Source: Candidatus Intestinimonas stercoravium
GTDB taxonomy: Bacteria; Bacillota; Clostridia; Oscillospirales; Oscillospiraceae
Assembly (NCBI GenBank): GCA_019117605.1
Contig: DWZK01000060.1
Coordinates: 1-39,011, forward strand
Reading direction: 5' to 3'
DNA: 39,011 bases
Shown: in pieces, positions 16,321 through 24,562 of the stretch
Layout of the letters: every line of letters begins with the position of its first letter
Numbering within the stretch: the first letter of the stretch is position 1
The notes under the pieces: generated by a model
Databases searched by the model: none
Seen by the model: only the letters and a program-made list of their open reading frames with translations
What the model was told of the DNA's origin: nothing
Translations under genes and position numbers: made by a program

Positions 16321-17949
16321 GTGAAAGGCTGTGCGACCCTATTGTCTAGTGAAAACAAGAGCACCTTTTTTGGCGGAGCGGCGGTCTTAGCGGCGGGCAT
16401 CGCCATCGTCAAGCTCATCGGCGCATTGTATAAGATCCCTCTGGGCAACATCTTGGGGGACGAGGGCTTCGGCCACTTCAACAATGCCTATGTCATCTAC
16501 AACCTGTTGCTGATGGTATCCACCGCCGGCCTGCCCGTGGCCCTGTCCAAGAGCATCGCCGAGGCCAACGCCCTGGGCCGCCGCAACCAGGTCCGGCGGA
16601 TCTTCAACGTGGCCCTGGCCGCCTTCTTCGTCCTGGGCACGGTGAGCTTCGCCGTCATGTTCCTGCTGGCCCAGCCCCTGGCCGACCTCCAGGGGGACGG
16701 CATGGCCGTCCACGCGGTACAGGCCATCGCCCCGGCCTGCTTCTTCGTGTGCGTCCTCTCCACCTTCCGGGGATACGCGCAGGGCCACTCCAACATGGTG
16801 CCCACCGCCGTCTCCCAGATCATCGAGGCCCTGGGCAAGCTGGTGGTGGGCCTGGCCCTGGCCTGGATCCTGGTGCAGATGGGCGCCCCCTCTTCCGACT
16901 CCGCGGCCGGGGCCATCTTCGGCGTCACCTGCGGGGCGGGGATCTGTCTCATCTATCTCATCGTGGAGCATGTGCTCCGCCGCCGGGACGAGCGCCCCAC
17001 CACCGACCGGCCGGAGAGCCGCGGGCGCATCCTCCGCCGGCTGCTGGCGATCGCGGTGCCCATCACCGTGTGCGCCTCGGTGACCCCGATCACCTCCTGG
17101 CTGGACACGGCCCAGGTGCAGAACATCCTCCGGGACGTGCTCAATGCCCAGAGCGCCGAGTGGTATACCCGGCAGGGGCTCACTGACCCGGTGGTGGCCG
17201 CCTACGGCGCGTACCAGAAGGCGATCACCATCTACAACCTGCCCTCCTCCTTCATGGTGGCGATCACCGCCAGCGTCATCCCCGCCATCTCCGCCTGCAA
17301 GGCCCGGCGGGACGGCAAGGGAGCGGGGCGGATCGCCGAGTCCTCCATGCGGGTGGGGATGCTGCTGGCCCTCCCCGCCGGGGCGGGCCTCATGGGCCTG
17401 GCCGGGCCGATCATGACCCTGCTCTACTCGGACACCGACCACGCCATCGCCGACCCCTCCATGGTGCTGCTGGGGGCGGCCTCCGTCTTCGTCTGCATCA
17501 TGCTGGTGTGCAACTCGGTGCTCCAGGCCAACGGCTTCCTCCGGCTGCCCATCATCATCATGGCTGTCGGCTGCGCCGCCAAGCTGGCGGTGAACAACTT
17601 CATGGTCCGCAACATCGGAGCGGTGGGGGCCGCCGTGGGCACCCTGGTGTGCTACGTCATCGTGGCCGTGGCGGAGCTGGCCCTCATCAAGCGGGCCATC
17701 CCCTATCCGCCCAGCTACTTCCGGGTCTTCCTCAAGCCGCTCCTGGCCGCCGCCGTCATGGGCGGGGCCGTGTGCCTGATCTACCCGTTCCTGGAGGGCC
17801 TGCTGGGCGGCACCCTGGCCACCCTGGGGGCCATCTGTGTGGGCGTGGTGGTGTACGCCGTGCTGGTGCTGGCCCTGCGGGCCATCTCCCGGGAAGACCT
17901 GATGCTCATGCCCAAAGGGGAGAAGCTGGCCAAGCTGCTGCGGCTGTGA
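16321..17949 (+). CDS. SpoVB-like polysaccharide flippase (MATE/MOP superfamily)
   Basis: A 542-residue integral membrane protein with about 14 hydrophobic segments, of the oligosaccharide flippase family that includes SpoVB and YabM. Members move lipid-linked glycans across the membrane, for example lipid II-type intermediates in spore cortex synthesis. The N-terminal FFGGAAVLAAGIAIVKLIGALYKIPLGNILG and LLMVSTAGLPVALSKSIAEA segments are typical of the SpoVB group. The start is uncertain: GTG 16321 or TTG 16342 (MSSENKSTFF), neither with a strong ribosome binding site. It lies directly upstream of mazG, matching the yabM-yabN order in Bacillus. Confidence 0.85.
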   Translation: MKGCATLLSSENKSTFFGGAAVLAAGIAIVKLIGALYKIPLGNILGDEGFGHFNNAYVIYNLLLMVSTAGLPVALSKSIAEANALGRRNQVRRIFNVALAAFFVLGTVSFAVMFLLAQPLADLQGDGMAVHAVQAIAPACFFVCVLSTFRGYAQGHSNMVPTAVSQIIEALGKLVVGLALAWILVQMGAPSSDSAAGAIFGVTCGAGICLIYLIVEHVLRRRDERPTTDRPESRGRILRRLLAIAVPITVCASVTPITSWLDTAQVQNILRDVLNAQSAEWYTRQGLTDPVVAAYGAYQKAITIYNLPSSFMVAITASVIPAISACKARRDGKGAGRIAESSMRVGMLLALPAGAGLMGLAGPIMTLLYSDTDHAIADPSMVLLGAASVFVCIMLVCNSVLQANGFLRLPIIIMAVGCAAKLAVNNFMVRNIGAVGAAVGTLVCYVIVAVAELALIKRAIPYPPSYFRVFLKPLLAAAVMGGAVCLIYPFLEGLLGGTLATLGAICVGVVVYAVLVLALRAISREDLMLMPKGEKLAKLLRL

Positions 17950-18026
17950 GCCCGGCGGGGACGGCCGCTCCCCCCCGCGATCCGGCAGGTCTTCACAAAA
18001 TAAGAGCTTGCAGAAGGTAGAGAAAT

Positions 18027-18821
18027 ATGATAGATTTTGAACAGAGACCCACATACGATGTGAACGACTTGGTGGAGATCGTCCGGATCCTCCGGGCCCC
18101 CGGAGGCTGCCCCTGGGACCGGGAGCAGGACCACCAGTCCATCCGCCGCAACCTCCTGGAGGAGGCATACGAGGCCGCAGAGGCCATCGATGAGAAGGAC
18201 CCCGAGCACCTGAAGGAAGAGCTGGGGGACGTGCTGCTCCAGGTGGTTTTTCACGCCCAGATGGAGAAAGAGGCCGGGGGCTTCGGCCTGGACCAGGTGG
18301 CCGACGGCGTGTGCAAGAAGCTGATCTACCGCCATCCCCACGTCTTCGGTGACGTGCATGTGGACGGCAGCGGCGAGGTCCTCCAGAACTGGGAGGAGCT
18401 CAAGCGGAAGGAGAAGCACCAGGAGACCGCCGCGGACAGCGTGGACGCGGTGGCCAAGAGCCTGCCCGGCCTGTGGCGGGCGGAGAAGGTGCAGAAGAAG
18501 GCGGCCAAGGCGGGCTTCGACTGGCCCGACGTGTCCGGGGCCCTGGAGAAGCTCCGGGAGGAGACCGGAGAGCTGGAGGCGGCCATCCGGGAGGGGTCCA
18601 ACGTGTCCGAGGAGCTGGGGGACCTGCTCTTCGCGGCGGTGAACGTGGCCCGCTTCGTCAAGGCGGACCCGGAGGACGCCCTGTCCGCAGCCTGTGACAA
18701 ATTCGCCCGCCGGTTCCGGGGGGTGGAGGAGGCCGCCCTGGCCCAGGGACGGCGGCTGGAGGATATGAGCCTGGCGGAGATGGACGCGCTCTGGGACCAG
18801 GTGAAGAGGAAAGAGGCTTAA
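18027..18821 (+). CDS. mazG: Nucleoside triphosphate pyrophosphohydrolase MazG
   Basis: Hydrolyses (d)NTPs to the monophosphate and pyrophosphate; thought to clean aberrant nucleotides. The 264-residue protein has two MazG repeats: the first with EEAYEAAEAI and EELGDVLLQVVFHAQ (residues ~50-80), the second with EETGELEAAI and EELGDLLFAAVNVARF. PGGCPWDREQDHQS near residue 28 is the family N-terminal hallmark. The Bacillus homologue YabN carries an added tetrapyrrole methylase domain, which is absent here. The ribosome binding site is weak. Confidence 0.93.
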   Translation: MIDFEQRPTYDVNDLVEIVRILRAPGGCPWDREQDHQSIRRNLLEEAYEAAEAIDEKDPEHLKEELGDVLLQVVFHAQMEKEAGGFGLDQVADGVCKKLIYRHPHVFGDVHVDGSGEVLQNWEELKRKEKHQETAADSVDAVAKSLPGLWRAEKVQKKAAKAGFDWPDVSGALEKLREETGELEAAIREGSNVSEELGDLLFAAVNVARFVKADPEDALSAACDKFARRFRGVEEAALAQGRRLEDMSLAEMDALWDQVKRKEA

Positions 18822-18906
18822 AAGCGGCGGGCGCGGCCCTGGACCGCTTTAAGTAATATTGAGGACGTGGCATACGCCCGATACGAGTTTAGGAGGAGCA
18901 ACGCAT

Positions 18907-19197
18907 ATGAATAAAGCTGAACTGATCAACGCCGCGGCCGAGAAGGCGGGCCTGTCGAAGAAGGACACGGAGAGCGCGCTCAACGCCGCCATCGACACCA
19001 TCGTGGAGTGCCTGGCCAGCGGCGAAAAGGTTCAGATGGTCGGCTTCGGCGCCTTCGACGTGCGCCGCCGGGCCGCCCGGAAGGGCCGCAACCCCCGGGC
19101 CAAGGAGGGGGAGAACGCGGTCATCGACATCCCCGCCTCCAAGGTGCCCGTGTTCAAGCCCGGCAAGGCCCTCAAGGACGCCGTAGCCAAGGAGTGA
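18907..19197 (+). CDS. hup: HU family DNA-binding protein
   Basis: A histone-like protein that bends DNA and compacts the nucleoid as a dimer. The 96-residue product starts at ATG 18907 ([20 protein letters not shown]) behind TAGGAGGAG; earlier in-frame codons have no family similarity. The signature [22 protein letters not shown] forms the DNA-gripping arm, and the C-terminus [14 protein letters not shown] is standard. It has its own terminator at 19233. The location between mazG and the S4-domain gene is common in Clostridia. Confidence 0.97.
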   Translation: MNKAELINAAAEKAGLSKKDTESALNAAIDTIVECLASGEKVQMVGFGAFDVRRRAARKGRNPRAKEGENAVIDIPASKVPVFKPGKALKDAVAKE

Positions 19198-19232
19198 GGT
19201 CCGGGCGGGATCGGACGGCGACGTATGTGCCC

Positions 19233-19264
19233 AGCGGCTCCGGGGCTGCCCGGAGCCGCTTTGT
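19233..19264 (+). terminator. Hairpin terminator after hup (weak T-tail)
   Basis: A perfect 11-bp GC-rich stem, 19233-19243/19250-19260, with a 6-nt loop. The stem's last T is followed by TTGTATT, a poor T-tract, so partial read-through into the S4-domain gene is likely. Confidence 0.65.
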
Positions 19265-19288
19265 ATTGCGGCTGGAGGTGAGAAGAAG

Positions 19289-19531
19289 ATGCGTTTGGAC
19301 AAGTGGCTGAAGGTCTCGCGCCTCATCAAGCGGCGGACCGTGGCCAACGAGGCCTGCGACAACCAGCGGGTGTCGGTGAACGGCCGCCCGGTGCGGGCCT
19401 CCTATGAGGTCAAGACGGGAGACGTGCTGGAGCTCCGCTTCGGCGAGCGGGTCACCCGGGTGGAGGTGCTCTCGGTGACGGAGAAGGTGGGCAAAGACGC
19501 CGCCTCCGCCATGTACCGGGAGCTGGCCTGA
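19289..19531 (+). CDS. rqcP: S4-domain RNA-binding protein RqcP (YabO/Hsp15 family)
   Basis: An 80-residue protein consisting of a single S4 RNA-binding domain (MRLDKWLKVSRLIKRRTVANEACDN... VNGRPVRASYEVKTGDVLELRF). In Bacillus the homologue YabO, now RqcP, binds stalled 50S-peptidyl-tRNA complexes and works with RqcH to add alanine tails for quality control. Its conserved neighbourhood (spoVB-like, mazG, hup) supports orthology. A GGAGGTGAG site precedes the ATG. Confidence 0.9.
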   Translation: MRLDKWLKVSRLIKRRTVANEACDNQRVSVNGRPVRASYEVKTGDVLELRFGERVTRVEVLSVTEKVGKDAASAMYRELA

Positions 19532-19562
19532 CGGCCCGGGGAAGAAGAGAGGAGGTCCGCCT

Positions 19563-20747
19563 GTGATAGACTGGCTGGTCAAAAAGTTCATCAAAGACCC
19601 GGAGAACTGGGAGGATCCGGCGGTCCGGGAGCGCTACGGCCTGCTCACCGGTCTGGTGGGCATCGTGCTCAACCTGCTCCTCTCGGCGGGCAAGCTGGGG
19701 GCGGGACTGCTCACCGGCTCCATCTCGGTCACCGCCGATGCATTCAACAACCTGTCCGACGCGGGCTCCTCGGTGGTGACCCTGGCGGGCTTCCGGATGG
19801 CCGCCAAGCAGGCGGACGAGGACCACCCCTTCGGACACGGGAGGATCGAGTACCTGGCCGGGCTCATCGTGGCCGCCGCCATCCTGCTGGTGGGGGTGGA
19901 GCTGGCCAAGACCTCGGTGGAGAAGATCCTCTCCCCCGAGGCGGTGAGTTTCTCCTGGCTGTCTGCGGGGATCCTCCTGGCCTCCATCCTGGTGAAGCTG
20001 TGGATGTCCTGGTTCAACCGGACCCTGGGCCGCCGCATCGGCTCGGCGGCCATGGCCGCCACGGCGGCGGACTCCCTCTCCGACGCGGTGGCCACTTCCG
20101 CCGTGCTGCTGGGCACCCTGGTGTTCCGCTTCACCGGCTATAACGTGGATGGCTGGGTGGGCCTGCTGGTGGCCGTATTCATCCTCCGCTCCGGCTGGGG
20201 GGCGGCCAAGGACACCCTGGACCCCCTCCTGGGCCAGAGCCCCAGCGCGGAGCTGGTGGCGGACATCGAGCGCACCGTGCTGGCCCATCCGGAGATCAGC
20301 GGCATCCACGATCTGATCGTCCACGACTACGGCCCCGGCCGCAGCATGATGTCCCTCCACGCGGAGGTGCCCCGGAACGCGGATATGCTGGAGATCCACG
20401 ATGTGATCGACAACATCGAGCGGGAGCTCAAGGAGAAGTTCCACACCGAGGCGGTGATCCATATGGACCCCATCGTCACCGACGACCCGGAGGTGGTCCG
20501 CACCCGGGAGGAGATGGAGACGATCGCGGAGGAGACGATCCCCGGCATGACCATCCATGACTTCCGCATGACCGCGGGCTCCGACCACAAGAACCTGATC
20601 TTCGACGCGGCGGTCCCCCTGGGCTGCCAGCTCAGCGACCAGGAGGTAGCGTCCGCCATCGCCCGAAAGACCGCGGAGCGCCTGGGGCCGGGGTACTTCA
20701 CCGTGGTGTCGGTGGATCGGGCATACGCCCCCCTCCCGCCGGTCTGA
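19563..20747 (+). CDS. Cation diffusion facilitator family transporter
   Basis: A proton-coupled efflux pump for divalent metals such as zinc, manganese, cobalt or iron in the cytoplasmic membrane. The 394-residue product has the N-terminal six-helix domain with the metal-site segment ADAFNNLSDAGSS, followed by DHPFGHGRIEYLAGL, and the second metal pair around ATAADSLSDAVATS. The cytoplasmic ferredoxin-like domain (HPEISGIHDLIVHDYGPGR) is followed by an extra ~100-residue segment with a further repeat-like fold (PGMTIHDFRMTAGSDHKN). The start is GTG 19563 behind AGGAGGT. The substrate cannot be read from the sequence. Confidence 0.92.
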   Translation: MIDWLVKKFIKDPENWEDPAVRERYGLLTGLVGIVLNLLLSAGKLGAGLLTGSISVTADAFNNLSDAGSSVVTLAGFRMAAKQADEDHPFGHGRIEYLAGLIVAAAILLVGVELAKTSVEKILSPEAVSFSWLSAGILLASILVKLWMSWFNRTLGRRIGSAAMAATAADSLSDAVATSAVLLGTLVFRFTGYNVDGWVGLLVAVFILRSGWGAAKDTLDPLLGQSPSAELVADIERTVLAHPEISGIHDLIVHDYGPGRSMMSLHAEVPRNADMLEIHDVIDNIERELKEKFHTEAVIHMDPIVTDDPEVVRTREEMETIAEETIPGMTIHDFRMTAGSDHKNLIFDAAVPLGCQLSDQEVASAIARKTAERLGPGYFTVVSVDRAYAPLPPV

Positions 20748-20784
20748 TTTACAAAAAATTCACCCATCTGCCATGGCCACCGGA

Positions 20785-20790
20785 TATAAT
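20785..20790 (+). promoter_or_regulatory. Probable -10 box for the two-component operon
   Basis: A perfect TATAAT at 20785-20790 in otherwise GC-rich sequence, in a 207-nt gap upstream of the response regulator. The -35 is poor (TTCACC at 20759-20764 with 20-nt spacing, or no recognisable match at 17), so an activator may be needed. This would give a leader of about 165 nt. Confidence 0.5.
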
Positions 20791-20855
20791 GTAAAAGAGA
20801 GCGCAGCCTTGCAGGCATTGGCCCCCAAGGGCCGCGGCGGGCATATCAGGCGGCC

Positions 20856-20938
20856 GGGCATCCGGCGGAGGGCCGGTCCGGATGTGCCCAGTGCAGCGCG
20901 CATCGTCATAAAACGACAGGGGGCGGCCCGCCGCCCCT
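20856..20938 (+). repeat. Hairpin pair in the response-regulator leader, including a REP-like palindrome
   Basis: First stem: 20856-20865/20878-20889, 10 bp with a 2-nt bulge. Second: 20919-20926/20931-20938, 7 perfect GC pairs plus one G-T around a CCCG loop, flanked by ACGACA and ACTACG. The second resembles short GC palindromes found repeatedly between genes in Oscillospiraceae genomes; only one copy is evident here, so repeat status is inference. Confidence 0.35.
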
Positions 20939-20963
20939 ACTACGAGGAAAGCTGGTGGATGGA

Positions 20964-21659
20964 ATGCCCCGCAAAGTCCTGATCGTAGAGGACGACTCCA
21001 ACATCGCAGAGCTCCTGCGGCTCTATCTGGAAAAGGAAGACTTCGAGACGGAAGTGGCATCCGACGGGGGGAAGGGCGTGGAGCTCTTCCGCTCTTTCCA
21101 CCCGGACCTGGTGCTGCTGGACATCATGCTGCCCGTCATGGACGGCTGGTCGGTGCTCAAGAAGATCCGGGAGACGGATAAGACCCCCGTCATCATGCTC
21201 ACCGCCAAGGGGGAGACCTCGGACAAGGTGGCCGGACTGGAGGGGGGCGCGGACGACTATATCGTCAAGCCCTTCGAGACCAAGGAGGTCCTGGCCCGCA
21301 TCCACGCCGTCCTCCGCCGCTACGGCGCCGAGGAGGGCTCCGGCGAGCGGAAGCTCACCTTCGACAAGCTGGTGATCAACCTGGACTCCTATGAGCTCGT
21401 CGTGGACGGCAAACGGGTGGACACCCCGCCCAAGGAGCTGGAGCTCCTCTATCACCTGGCAGCCTCCCCCAACCGGGTATTCACCCGGAACCAGCTCCTG
21501 GACGAGGTGTGGGGCTTCGACTACTTCGGCGACTCCCGCACCGTGGACGTACATATCAAGCGGCTCCGGGAGAAGCTGGAGGGGGTCAGCCCCCAGTGGT
21601 GCCTCAAGACCGTGTGGGGCGTGGGCTATAAGTTCGAGCTCCAGGAGGACAAGAGCTAA
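20964..21659 (+). CDS. OmpR/PhoB-family response regulator
   Basis: A two-component transcription factor. The receiver domain (residues 1-~115) has the acidic pair ED, the phosphoacceptor D53 in LLDIMLPVMDG, the switch Thr in MLTAKGE, and the Lys in YIVKPFE. The C-terminal winged helix-turn-helix (residues ~135-228) has PPKELELLYHLAASPNRVFTRNQLLDEVWG and SRTVDVHIKRLREKL. ATG 20964 gives 231 residues; GTG 20955, well spaced from GAGGAAAG, would add three. The partner kinase follows 33 nt downstream. Confidence 0.95.
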   Translation: MPRKVLIVEDDSNIAELLRLYLEKEDFETEVASDGGKGVELFRSFHPDLVLLDIMLPVMDGWSVLKKIRETDKTPVIMLTAKGETSDKVAGLEGGADDYIVKPFETKEVLARIHAVLRRYGAEEGSGERKLTFDKLVINLDSYELVVDGKRVDTPPKELELLYHLAASPNRVFTRNQLLDEVWGFDYFGDSRTVDVHIKRLREKLEGVSPQWCLKTVWGVGYKFELQEDKS

Positions 21660-21692
21660 AGCATCGGAACGGAAGAAAGGGGGGAGCCCCCT

Positions 21693-23138
21693 GTGAGAAG
21701 CATCTATCAGCGGCAGTTCGTCCTCATGGCGGGGATGATCCTGATCTCTTTCGCCCTGCTGGGGGCCAGCTTCATCATCCTATCCTACAATTACACCGTC
21801 CGGGAGGAGCAGGACTCCATCCAGCGCAACGCCGCCTATGTGGCCCAGGTGCTGGAGGAGAGCGTATCCAGCGACATGGACCAGCAGGGCTTCGTGCTCA
21901 AGGCATCCCGGGTACAGCCCACCCTGGAGTCGGTGGCGGTGGTCACTGACGCCACCGTCCTCATGGCCACCCAGGAGGGACAGATCCTCTTCGCCGTGGA
22001 CGGCACCGGGGAGATCAGCGACCTCACCGACGTGCAGATCCCCATGGGGGTGATCCAGACCATCCAGACCTCCGGATCCTACGGGGGCATGACCACTTTG
22101 GGGAACACCTTTGGAGAGCGGCGCTATGTGGCCGGCGTGCCCTTCCTCTACACCTATCGGGGCAACACCATGATCGCTGGCATCGTCCTGGTGGCGGCGG
22201 AGGCCTCCGACCTGGTGGAGATGTGGCGCAATTTCGCCAACATATTCCTGTTCACCTCTGTGGTGGTGATGCTGCTGGCCTTCCTCACCAGCTCGGTCAC
22301 CACCAGGAAGATGACCCAGCCGCTCAAGACCATGGCAGAGGCGGTGCGGAAGTTCGGCCATGGAGAGTACCAGACCCGGGTGGACTGCGGCGGGCGCTGC
22401 GACGAGGTGGGGGAGCTGGCGGAGGCCTTCAACGCCATGGCCGACTCCATCGCCAAGTCGGAGGCCAGGCGCAGCGAGTTCGTGGCCAACATCTCCCACG
22501 AGCTCAAGACCCCCATGACCACCATCGCCGGCTTCGCCGACGGGATCCTGGACGGCACCATCCCCCCCGAGCGGGAGAAGGAGTACCTGAAAGTCATCTC
22601 TTCCGAGACACGGCGGCTCTCCCGCCTGGTGCGGAAGATGCTGGACCTGTCCCGGCTCCAGTCCACCGAACAGGTCACCGCCCAGGAGCAGTTCGACATC
22701 TCGGAGGTGATGCTCCGGGTGCTGGTGAGCCTGGAGACCAAGATCAACGACAGGGGCCTGGACGTGGATACCGACCTGCCCGAGGACCCGGTGCGGGTGT
22801 GGGGGGACACCGACGCCATCACCCAGGTGTGCTATAATCTGCTGGACAATGCGATCAAATTCTCCTATGAGGGGAGCACCATGGGCATCCGGGTGAAGGC
22901 CCGGGGGGGCAAGGCGTATATCTCCGTGCGCAACCACGGGGACACGATCCCCCCGGAGGAGATCCCCCTGGTCTTCGACCGGTTCCACAAGACAGACCGG
23001 TCACGGAGCGAGGACCGGGAGGGCGTGGGCCTGGGGCTCTATATCGTCAAGACCATCCTCAACAACCACCACGAGAACATCACCGTCACCAGTGAGGACG
23101 GAGTGACCGAGTTCACTTTCACGCTGACTCTGGTGTGA
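21693..23138 (+). CDS. Membrane sensor histidine kinase (HAMP, HisKA, HATPase)
   Basis: Partner of the upstream response regulator. The 481-residue product has an N-terminal membrane helix (residues ~8-30), an extracytoplasmic sensor domain to ~180, a second helix (IFLFTSVVVMLLAFLTSSV), a HAMP domain, the phosphoacceptor His269 in ISHELKTPM, the N box NLLDNAIKFS and the G boxes in DREGVGLGLYIVK. The sensed signal is unknown; the adjacent HtrA-like protease suggests envelope stress. The start is GTG 21693 behind AAGGGGGGAG. Confidence 0.95.
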   Translation: MRSIYQRQFVLMAGMILISFALLGASFIILSYNYTVREEQDSIQRNAAYVAQVLEESVSSDMDQQGFVLKASRVQPTLESVAVVTDATVLMATQEGQILFAVDGTGEISDLTDVQIPMGVIQTIQTSGSYGGMTTLGNTFGERRYVAGVPFLYTYRGNTMIAGIVLVAAEASDLVEMWRNFANIFLFTSVVVMLLAFLTSSVTTRKMTQPLKTMAEAVRKFGHGEYQTRVDCGGRCDEVGELAEAFNAMADSIAKSEARRSEFVANISHELKTPMTTIAGFADGILDGTIPPEREKEYLKVISSETRRLSRLVRKMLDLSRLQSTEQVTAQEQFDISEVMLRVLVSLETKINDRGLDVDTDLPEDPVRVWGDTDAITQVCYNLLDNAIKFSYEGSTMGIRVKARGGKAYISVRNHGDTIPPEEIPLVFDRFHKTDRSRSEDREGVGLGLYIVKTILNNHHENITVTSEDGVTEFTFTLTLV

Positions 23139-23166
23139 CGGGGGACACCCAGGAGGTAGGACGCCC

Positions 23167-24450
23167 ATGTATCACTACTACTACGACAGCCCCCCGGCGG
23201 ACCGGGAGGCAGGCCCGGCAGCCGTTCCGCCCCCGGAGACGCCTCCGCCCCAGGCGGGGGGGACGCCGGCGGCGCCCTCCGGGCCGGACCGGCGGCGTCC
23301 CTCCGAGCGGGGCGCCGTGGCGGTGCTCCTGTTCCTCTGCCTCCTCCTGGGGGGGACCGCCCTGCTCCTCTTTTTCCACAGCCGCCCCCGGGCGGTGACC
23401 GTCTATATGCCCCAGGAGCCCTCCTCCTCGGCCACGGCTCCCATGGCCGCCGCCGCGGAGCTGGAGCGGGCCCCCACCGGTGACGGCACCGTGCTCCAGC
23501 TCCAGCCGGAGCCCCAGGGGGAGCCCCTCACCTTTCAGGAGATCTATGCGGAGGTGAACCCCACCGTGGTCTCCATCCAGGCCCTGCTGCCCCAGGGCTA
23601 TTCCCAGGGCAGCGGGGTCATCATGAGCGGGGACGGGTACATCATCACCAACGCCCATGTGATCGCCGGCAGCTTCCAGGTGGACGTGTCCCTGGCCGAC
23701 GGCCGGCAGTTCCCGGCCAAGCTGGTGGGCCGCGACGAGGCCACCGACCTGGCGGTGCTGAAGGTGGAGGGCAGCGGCCTGCCCACGGCGGTGTTCGGCG
23801 ACTCCGACCTGATGGAGGTGGGAGATACGGTGGTGGCCATCGGCAACCCCATGGGCGAGGAGCTCCGGGGCACCATGACCGACGGCATCCTCTCCGCCAT
23901 CGACCGGGATATGGAGGTGGAGGGGGACTGGATGACCCTCCTCCAGACCACCGCCGCCCTGAACACCGGCAACTCCGGCGGGGCCCTGGTCAATGACAAG
24001 GGGCAGGTGATCGGCATCACCAACATGAAGCTGGTGGACCGCAGCTTCGACGGCGCCACCATCGAGGGACTGGGCTTCGCCATCCCCACCGCCACCGTCA
24101 AGCCGGTGGTGGACGCCCTCATCGCCCAGGGATATGTGTCCGGCCGCCCCACCCTGGGGGTCACCGTCCGGGGACTGTACCCCCAGGAGATGGAGCAGTT
24201 CCGGGTGGACCACGGCCTGCTGGTCATCCAGCTGGAGCCCGGCTCCGACGCCGCCGGCAAGCTGGAGACGGGGGACATCCTCCTCTCCGCCAACGGCACG
24301 GCCCTCTCCACCTCCGACGATCTGCTGGCCATCCGGGACGGCCTGGAGGCGGGGGACACCATCGCGCTGGAGATCCAGCGGGACGGAGAGGTCCTCCAGA
24401 CCGAGATCGCCGTCATGGAGCGCTATCAGCTGGACGAGGCGCTCTCCTGA
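23167..24450 (+). CDS. HtrA/DegP-like membrane-anchored serine protease
   Basis: Degrades or refolds damaged proteins outside the membrane. The 427-residue product has a proline-rich cytoplasmic N-terminus (~1-48), one membrane helix (~50-75), a low-complexity linker, then a trypsin-like domain with the triad His164 (TNAHVIAG), Asp194 (ATDLAVLKVEG) and Ser270 (NTGNSGGALV). A C-terminal PDZ domain starts near residue 330. It lies 28 nt after the kinase behind AGGAGGTAGG, so it is probably co-expressed with and perhaps linked to the two-component system. Confidence 0.94.
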   Translation: MYHYYYDSPPADREAGPAAVPPPETPPPQAGGTPAAPSGPDRRRPSERGAVAVLLFLCLLLGGTALLLFFHSRPRAVTVYMPQEPSSSATAPMAAAAELERAPTGDGTVLQLQPEPQGEPLTFQEIYAEVNPTVVSIQALLPQGYSQGSGVIMSGDGYIITNAHVIAGSFQVDVSLADGRQFPAKLVGRDEATDLAVLKVEGSGLPTAVFGDSDLMEVGDTVVAIGNPMGEELRGTMTDGILSAIDRDMEVEGDWMTLLQTTAALNTGNSGGALVNDKGQVIGITNMKLVDRSFDGATIEGLGFAIPTATVKPVVDALIAQGYVSGRPTLGVTVRGLYPQEMEQFRVDHGLLVIQLEPGSDAAGKLETGDILLSANGTALSTSDDLLAIRDGLEAGDTIALEIQRDGEVLQTEIAVMERYQLDEALS

Positions 24451-24486
24451 GAGCCGGCGCCGGACAGCGTCCGGCCGTCCCGACGC

Positions 24487-24536
24487 GCGAACGCCTGGGC
24501 CCGGCCCCCGAAAGGGGGCCGGGCCCAGGCGTTCGT
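24487..24536. terminator. 22-bp perfect hairpin between convergent genes
   Basis: A perfect 22-bp stem, 24488-24509/24514-24535, capped by a GAAA tetraloop, extended by one G-T pair. It is symmetrical and lies between the convergent protease and OB-fold genes, so it can act in both directions. Neither side has a T-tract, which is atypical for an intrinsic terminator; it may instead block 3' exonucleases. Confidence 0.65.
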
Positions 24537-24562
24537 CTCCACAGGGACTGGCCGCCGGCCGC

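Noticed and set aside
16387-18168. A 593-codon minus-strand open frame opposite the flippase and mazG
   Set aside because: Composition is repetitive Gly/His/Asp and it is a mirror of a clear membrane-protein gene; no family features.
18027-18821. mazG as part of a MazEF-type toxin-antitoxin system
   Set aside because: No mazE or mazF-like gene is adjacent; the context is the conserved spoVB-hup-rqcP block.
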